Of a stretch of DNA of 64,000 bases, positions 52,501 to 61,500 are shown one piece after another. Both the position numbers and the translations under genes were made by a program. The notes below the pieces were generated by a model that worked only from the letters and a program-made list of their open reading frames with translations, searched no databases and was not told where the DNA came from. Source of the DNA: Saccoglossus kowalevskii (Eukaryota > Hemichordata > Enteropneusta > Harrimaniidae); assembly GCF_000003605.2 (NCBI RefSeq), contig NW_003154744.1, positions 66,109 to 130,108 on the forward strand, written 5' to 3'. Every line of letters begins with the position of its first letter. Positions within the stretch are counted from its first letter, which is position 1.

Positions 52501-55500
52501 ATGCGTCCGGTATCGGTGAGAATTGTACGGACGTCTCAGGGGATAAACTTACATGTGTTATATCGTACTGATTGGCCGCGTAATAACCCCTCGTTAGACC
52601 ACCTATCTTGGTGAATAAATTGAAGTGCCACCAGCCTCGTCGCGATTCTCTCTATGTTATATATATATATATATATATGCCCAGTGTTTCATTGATTTTT
52701 GTATGACGATGACAATAACTATGTTGTAACCCCGCTAGGCTCAACGTTGAATATACTGCTATTCTGTTATTATTTTATTATGAACAAAATCGATATCGTG
52801 TTAATGGTTACCTCATGTGTTGAAAGGTCAAAATGCGATCATGATCTAATCTTGTCTCAGACTGCATTTCGGGCGACGACAAACCAGACGAGAAATGCCA
52901 TTGTCGGTAGCGATAGAAATGCGATATTTTCAAACTTAATGAAGTAAATGGATATAGATGACAATTACTTGTGTTTCTATGGTAATGGTCCATTCGCGCA
53001 GGAGACAGCAAGTATTACTAATGTTGGAAACAATGTCCGATTCCCAAATAACACCTCGTGTCGATCTCTAAATAATAAATAATTTACGTATTTGTTCGTG
53101 TTAATCAAACTCGTCCTTGGTGAAAGTAACTAATTATAGCTAACAGAATCAGTTTGTGGGAATACGAAACGTTTGAAGTATTTTAGACAATATTATACCA
53201 ATACTAGAACCATACAGTGGGCGAATTATTTGCCTGAGCGTACTTACACATTCGAATATTGAATCATATATTTTATCTCGATATTATATAAAATTGTTAC
53301 AATAGTTTTAAATATATATAATATGAATGAAAAGTATACCGACTTGACAATATGACTGAGACATAGACATGGTGTGACTAGTCACGAGAATGAAAATATC
53401 TAAACTAAATAACTAAACCGACTAGACTTGCAACCCAAGGTTATGTAGTGTTAAATGATTATGACCATTCACTGATACGCCTATGTATATTATGAGATGA
53501 ACTTGTGGTGACGGTGCTATCTAGCTTTATTAAACCATCAGTATGTGTAATGAACACATTTGATAATATACAAATACAAATATATTCGATGCAAACCGCT
53601 AGGCACTGTTGAATACAGTGAAATTCTGCAAGAAGAGAAGTTAGGTCTTCACGAGAGTTTATTGGCCTGTTAAAGGTATATATTTTAAATGATAGACTAG
53701 TATAGGATTGGAATTATAATTGTTATAGCGACACAATAAATGTCTTGATGAACCAAGGCTAATATTATCGGTTTCTTCCGTACATGCAATTACTTTTTAG
53801 AGTTATTTCCATGTGTTAATTTTGTTGTGTGTTTTAATTATTTAATGCGATATCGAGGCGTATGCATCAAAGTATAGTTTTACTGTAATCCAACCGATTC
53901 GGAAATAGCGAGCTAAGAGACACCCAATATGAGTGGTTATCGAGGTTAATTATTTTTGAGTTTAATCAGAGTTGATTGCTCTCAAGTTTAAGTAAAATAT
54001 TTGATTTGTAAAATGAGACAGACATGCTACTCTTTCTGTTCAGTTCTATATAGGGTGCTGTAATTTTATAAGTGCTATTTTGTGTGATGTAGAAATATGA
54101 TGCGAGGTGGGATGACGCAATCTTGTTGCAATCCTCGGTATACTGGATTTCACAAGAGATGATAATGACATACTCATTCACCAAGTGTACAATTTGTCAA
54201 TTCTGAAAGTTACAAATGTACTCGTATAAAAACATGTTTAGTAAACGATCTGTTTTTAAATTAAATTACTTTCGATTATGTAAGTACAGCCTGCCTGTGA
54301 TATGAAAAGTTTGTTAATGATGAAATAAATAACTGATATTGCAAATGTAGTAACGTACGGACAATTCTAACTAATAATGTAATAATTTGAATAATAGATG
54401 GTTACGTAATAACACATTTACCGATATCGTAACAACATTTTATAATCGTTCAGTATTTGTCAAGATTGTGACATCAATTTAATTGTTTGTTTGTGTGACC
54501 GAAAATTGATTTTATTTAATGAAAAGACGGAGGTGTATTAGTACCCGGAGACGGAATGTGAGTTTCATATGATAGCACACTATCATATATAGTCCCAACT
54601 TTATGTTATAAGGCCTAGTCATTGTATTGAGCAAGTTCTCTGTATTGTCTTGTTCTTTATTATATAATTCTTTGTTTATAGAACTTTATAGTCTCGTCCT
54701 TGAGTTATATGACCCAGTCTTTGTGTTGAGCCACGCCTTTATGTTATTTAGCTCCGTCTTTGAGCCCAATCTTATTTAAACAATAAATTACTATTTCTCA
54801 TGTTTATATTCTTATAAGTGTTGTCTTATATTATCTAGTCCAGTCATCATTTTATTAGATCTCGTCCGTGTTTTACATAATCCTTTATTTCTGTGTTTTA
54901 TATAGCTCATACTTATGTTAGGTTATGTTCGAATTCGTATTATATAGTATATACTCTCACTGGCAGATATTATTGATATTATGAAAAATCCATGATTGAC
55001 TTATTATATCGTGTAAGACACAAACTTTGATGAATTTGTTTGAAAAAAATGCTACATAAAAACAAATTCAAAAGAATGGTGATTATCATTCCCCAACGAA
55101 CCAATGATAAAGCACTGAAAATAACTTGTGTTAGATTTACGAAATCCAGTGGAGTATGTATCGCCAAAAAAAAAAACCGCGATTTAACGATGTTATGACA
55201 ATAATACTATTAATTTAGAATTATATATTTGATATTCTATGAAGTTATAGATAACACAATTTCCCGTGATTGAATCATTCATGATTTGGCATAAGACTGG
55301 CTCCAGCGGAATAATAACGCACTTTTTTGTAATGAGCATGAACGATGATTATGCATTTGATTTGTAGATTACAACTCTTCTGGAGACTCAATAACTGCAG
55401 CGGCGCGGCCTAATCATTGTTCACATTAGCTACGCGAGGGGACCTTGATTGGAAACGCGTACAATTGATATGATCTGTTAAGTATTATTTTAATTGAGGT

Positions 55501-58500
55501 ACATTACGGGGGGGGGCTTATTTCGATCTTTAGTACTGTCAGAGATCCGGGTTCAGATAGCTACTGTCAATCAAGTACAAAGCCATTCTTCAATTAATAT
55601 TTCTAGAGGGAAAACGTGTCATACCACACACAAATCAATGGGAAAAAAGAACACTTAGTTGGTTTGAAAATATAACCAGCTAATCGCGTTAGAAATGTTG
55701 AAGTCAAAAGCAATTTATATTAATACATTTCTGTATCATTTGTATGAAGACATGTTTTCGAAATGGTACTGGGTACTAGTGATTAATTTTATTCCTGAAC
55801 AGTTGGAATATTTGGATGAATAATTTATTCGATTAAAGAAATCTAAATTATGAGCATATGAACTATATATAAACTGTCACAGACGCCTCCAAATTTTATT
55901 AGGCGAATGGCCCATTCAAATTATGGAAATATTGACCCGAAAATACAGATACATGTATGTTTATATACTAATTATTGTCGAGAAACGAAATGAAGAAGTT
56001 GGAATGAAACAGGGAATAAGTTGAGGATATTGTTTTTCATGTAAATCAATTGTTTATTGTTGCTTTAATTGTTCGAAAACATGTCAAAAAACGATTAAAA
56101 CTATGTGTGTTTTTTAACCAATAAAGCATGCGTTCATTTATATCATGTGTTTATATTTATTTTTAATTTTTTCATATTTGTATGTCATCTAAGTAAAGTA
56201 CACAATTCTAATCTGTAAACAGGTATAGATGTTTTGCAAAACAATGTGAAATTTGCGAAACGAGTACTCATTTAGGGTGTCTGGAATGAGGTTGTGTCTA
56301 AATTACTGGCAGCTAAGCCATCACCACCTAGAGAATGTTGAACAGAGTGCCAAGTTGTGACTAGGCGTCTGGAGCTCCGATAAAAGTTGCTAAAACGTGA
56401 ATTCAATGGTCTGTACATGAATAGGTACACCATTCATAGGATATATCCCAGATGTCATAACACAAAACACATCGTATGTATGTTAATTCAGCACCGAGGT
56501 AACAATCACTGTAGAAAGCAAATCAAAAACACCTCTAAAGAATACCCGTAATCTATTCGCTATTCAGAAATACATTTCGTGTCAGTTTCGTAATGATGGA
56601 TGGTGATATAAATATTTTTCTCTCGAATGCAACAACCAATACAAAATCTTGATTGTTAAAATTTTTCAGATGTTGTTATTATTATAATTTTTGTAACCAA
56701 TTCTATTTTTTCACTACTAGTTTGATTTTCTTCATATTTCTGATTTTCTTACTTCTTCTACTACTTTTACCATCGCAGGCCTGGTTATAAATATTTTATT
56801 TCATTTTTGTTGTCAATATAAAAATAAATATATAAATACATCATTTATTTATTTGGTGATTATTTATCTGGATATTCTGTTCAATATTGACTGCTTCTAA
56901 ATTACGGATCAGATTGTTTATGTTAGTATATAACTCAAATAGGTTAGTTGACCAGCATATGTTTAGTAATCTACCAAAATGTACATTATTATGAACCTAC
57001 CTTGAATAAATACAACATAAACGAAAGAATATTAAATAAAACGCCGAACTTATTACCCATTCAAAATATTTTTTTTTTATAAAATGCTGAACACTTTGAA
57101 ATTAATCATGAGGTTTGAAGTAGGTAACCTCAGTAGTATGACCTCATAAAAGACTATGCGTCCTTTCAATTGAAGTCCTCTTCGCGCTGCATTGCTCAGC
57201 GTATGTTTTTTTTAATTATGTATAATTACAGTCATTGGATAAATTACAGTATTTTGAACAATCCTGGATAGAATACAAACTTGTTTACATTTCTTTACAT
57301 GTGTTACAGAGACATGTGGTTATGACATATAATTAGTCTCCATATAAATGCTTTGTGATCTATACAGCTAATGCAACATTGTCACTTACATGTTATGTTA
57401 TGAGATATACTCCAATACAACATACCTTATTAGTGTACTGGAAACTATTAATAAGTTGACACAATTTAATGCAAAAATATAAATAATTCAATCACGGGAA
57501 ATTATGTTTTTTTTTTCAAATTCATGAAATATTTTCATTTAACAAGTTATTACAATAAAGGTAATGTTTATCGGTTGGTCAGTTTATTATTTTATCGATT
57601 AAAATTATTATTTTATCCTAAGAAGAGAATTACACTAGCGGCTGGTATTACGTAATCAGTTAATTACTTTGTATCGTTTGACGCAAAAGGTCAATCTTGC
57701 TTTTTAGTTTTAGTATGTTGCGTTGTAATTCAGTTGTAAGTTTAAAATGTGTAAATATAAAAAACACAACGATAAAGTGATTAAAGTATGACATGTCGCC
57801 TAGGCAAGGCTTCCTTGATAACGTAACATTATATCACAGGTCACATTTTATATCATAAAAGCAAACAGGTAATATTAATCAATGCAATTATAGAATGCTA
57901 GCCTAATTACTACAACGGTTCAAATTATAATCAGATGGAAAAACAAATGATACTATTCCAGGGCGGAGGTACGTTCACAGTACGATTTATGTTGCTTGGT
58001 CGCGCACCATTGCAGAATGTTTTTTTTTTTATTCTGGGCTATGTGCGAGCTACTGTCGAACGACGGTCCAGGGGTCGGTGAAAACAGCTAATGCCGAGAA
58101 AACAGCACAAACCCAACTTTAAGATAATCTTGAGCAACCAAATTTATATATGTTGCACGTGTACGGGCAGTGTTGCTCAAAGACTGTTCATAGGGAAGTC
58201 TCAACAACAAGCCCAAAAGTACTGTTTCCAGAGATTTTTCGGTTTTTATTTTCATCGGTGATGATTGTCTGGTGATGAAAATGCCCAGATGTCCGCCCCG
58301 ATGATATGCTAAGTGACATTGAAGTTTACGAGTCAACTGTAACAAACTGAAATCGCTTGTCAATGCACATGATCTAATTCGCTGAAGGACTATTGAGTTC
58401 ATGACATGTGCTCATTCGGGCGACAAGGTGCCCGTATGTTATCATGGTCATTTTCACGAGCGATTTATTTTAAAAAACCTTAAAATGCACGATAATTGGA

Positions 58501-61500
58501 TGTCAGCGATGTAACACATACTACGTGGTTCCCTATACAATGTACATCTATGAGTGACGTCAATCAATTGAGAAGGGCATATGGCGGCAGGTGTTCACGC
58601 AGAAATTTAGATCATCCATGTTTTCTATCACGTGATATTTCATGATAATAATGGTATACAAGTTTGATGATAGATTACGTAACATTGTCACATATGGTGC
58701 AATTAATATTGCTTTGAATGGTTGAATGTTTTTTGAAGTATTTTAGTCTAAATACTCTAGCGAGATCTGCGTGTTATTGTACAGTATCCCACAGTTAGTT
58801 AAAGCGGGGGACTCGTCACCTGCGCATGGCCATAGCGTGTCATTGTTTACAACAAGCGTCTACCCATGAGCCCTTGCTTTTTAACGTGTGTTGTTATCGT
58901 CGCTTGGGACTCAATTCCCGCGCGTGCGCAGGTGACGATTCTCAGTATAGCAAGCTCATTAACGACATTTTGGGGGAGTTATTCAAGTTGTAAGCTGTGT
59001 TGTGTTAATATATTGTTGTGTTTTCTTGTGTTGTGATGTGTTATCCGACCTACGTAATATATACGGCACAATGGCAAGGTGGTTATCCCACCTTAACGTG
59101 ACGCAGACTACAGGCAATTACAGTGCCCACCATTTTCATATTTTCCCAGTAGATCCAAATCAACTACACTATCGCCATCACTTCACAAGGTTCCGCACTA
59201 GAAACTGTCATCCTAGCATTACTGTCACACTGGCACCGACACTTTATAAACACAAAGATAAATTGACATTTTTTGTATCATTTTTAGACTTTAATGCAGC
59301 GAACAGGAACCAACCCGTATTCCGAAAACGCTATGCTTGTTTTTTCTTATCTCAGCAACAATTCCAGCTTTGCCTCGATTTCAGCACGTAAGGTATACGT
59401 GATGAGATTTGGTTGTTTTGTCACATTTCATAACACGTGAGTGTCACACATCCGCTCACTGTAATCGAGGAGATTCCACCCAGTGTTGTAAATCACTCGC
59501 ACCGCGCATGGCACGGATACAACAGCTCATACAGCGAAAATACAACATTAAAGATGAAACAATTATAGCGCGGGTAATGAGTGCGATGATTAGGTTCGTA
59601 ATTGTGCTGGATAATATTGCAAATGTCAATTTAAATTGCTATTAAATTTATGATGATATGAAAAACGTAACATGCAAATAGTCACAGTATAGCAGTATTC
59701 GTAACAGATAGATATGCGCAGGTGTCATTATTCGTATTCATATCCGGCATGTATGTAACGGAGTGATATCCGTATGCGATAATATACGTAACAGTTCAAT
59801 GAACATAACGGGCAATATACACATCGGGTCAATATATGTTGCGGCGGATATGCGTGGTAAGGCATTATCGGTAGGGTAGGAAATGTAACGTACGTAATAA
59901 ATGTAATAAAACGTATCTACAAATATACGTTTGTAACGGACGACGTACACACAACGTAACGGGTGATACAGTATACGTAGCACAACAACATTCGCAGCGG
60001 GATACGATACGTAATGTACGACATACACAACCGGCCTATAAACATAACGACAGGTATGTTTCGGATGAGGCTACACAGGAGGCTAATGCGCGTATCAGCA
60101 GATATACGTAACATGACGACATTCGCACCGGGCACGATATGTAACGAATATCATAATTTACACAGTAAGCCGAGATACACAGTTTACGATATGTAACACG
60201 CGACATAAACATCATGCCAATAAACGGAACGGCCGAAATACGCAGTGGGACGATATCCGTATAATTTACGACATACACAGCCAGCCAAATAAACGTAACG
60301 CATATAAACGTATGTAATGAACATGCGCATAAGGCCAATACTCGTAACGCAGATAAAGACAGTGGGACGAAGTTCGAAACGCGCGGTATGTAACGATCGA
60401 CATACACAGCAGTTATTACGTAGAATTCGCGGCGGGACGACATTTAACAGAAAACATACTCAGTGCGGTATTACGCTCGCGTGTCCGCAAAAACAACATA
60501 AAAGCGATAATAATGAACAAAATATTTAGAGCATGAGTTGAATTCATCCCAGTCACCGTATACATATGAGGCGATGCCTTGCGCGCAGTATGTCATAGTT
60601 TCGTTTTTTCTCACTTGACTTGTATATTTTTCCTCACAAATGAATCCGTATATCCCTCAGGGTTATGAAATAGTAACAGTATTTACACAGAGAATATTTG
60701 TGGTTAGATCAAAATGATTCAAAAGGCTTCATTTTGGAGGTTTGAAAAATTTTCATGAACTTATTACAATGTTGTACGTATTATTATTTAAATCACGTGT
60801 TGTATGACGACCATAATGGTTTTTGAGTAGCTAAAGTCACGTAGAATCAACAGATCCACAACTCGTATAGCACATTCTCAGCGAGGTGTTAAATGTCTCT
60901 GATAACTCGCACAACATCATGAAGCTAATTGCACATCATTTTCGCAAACACATCGTTCGCAAACTACATTAGTCGAAGAGCGACCTCTGTTTACAAGTGC
61001 GGCCATCATGGAGCAGAATACCAAGTACGTCTGTAATATCGGTCATGTGACATGTTCTTTAGTTGAACACTGAATTAAATATTGTTTTATATTAAATGTC
61101 TTGTAAATATCGACACGCAATGGTATTAACTTTTCCACGGACTTGGTGTGATTCACGCCTCGTTGTTAATACATTTATTCATCAATACGCTGAAAAAACG
61201 GATGAAAACAAACCGACCAATTTAAAAGATTGTGCCCTGTCACACCACTTACCTTTTTAGCCAATCACAGCACGTTGTTATGCATTTATAAATATGAATA
61301 CATTATTGCACATATAGAGGTACAATCTGAATGGAAACGTCACAACGTATATTGATTCCCTGAATTTATGTTGACGGAGACACACTTGCGCACTTTCCAA
61401 ATCATAATGTCACCGACATGTCGCAAGAAATAGCATACGTAACTAGGAATTACTTCTATGCACATGAAAATAACAATGACATATTGCTAAACTGACACAT

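Noticed and set aside
58088-58402. 104-codon minus-strand frame
   Set aside because: No recognised motif, no membrane segment or signal peptide, and no supporting neighbours.
59738-60443. Overlapping frames of 60-135 codons on both strands
   Set aside because: By-products of a CpG-rich decayed satellite; both strands are open to a similar degree.
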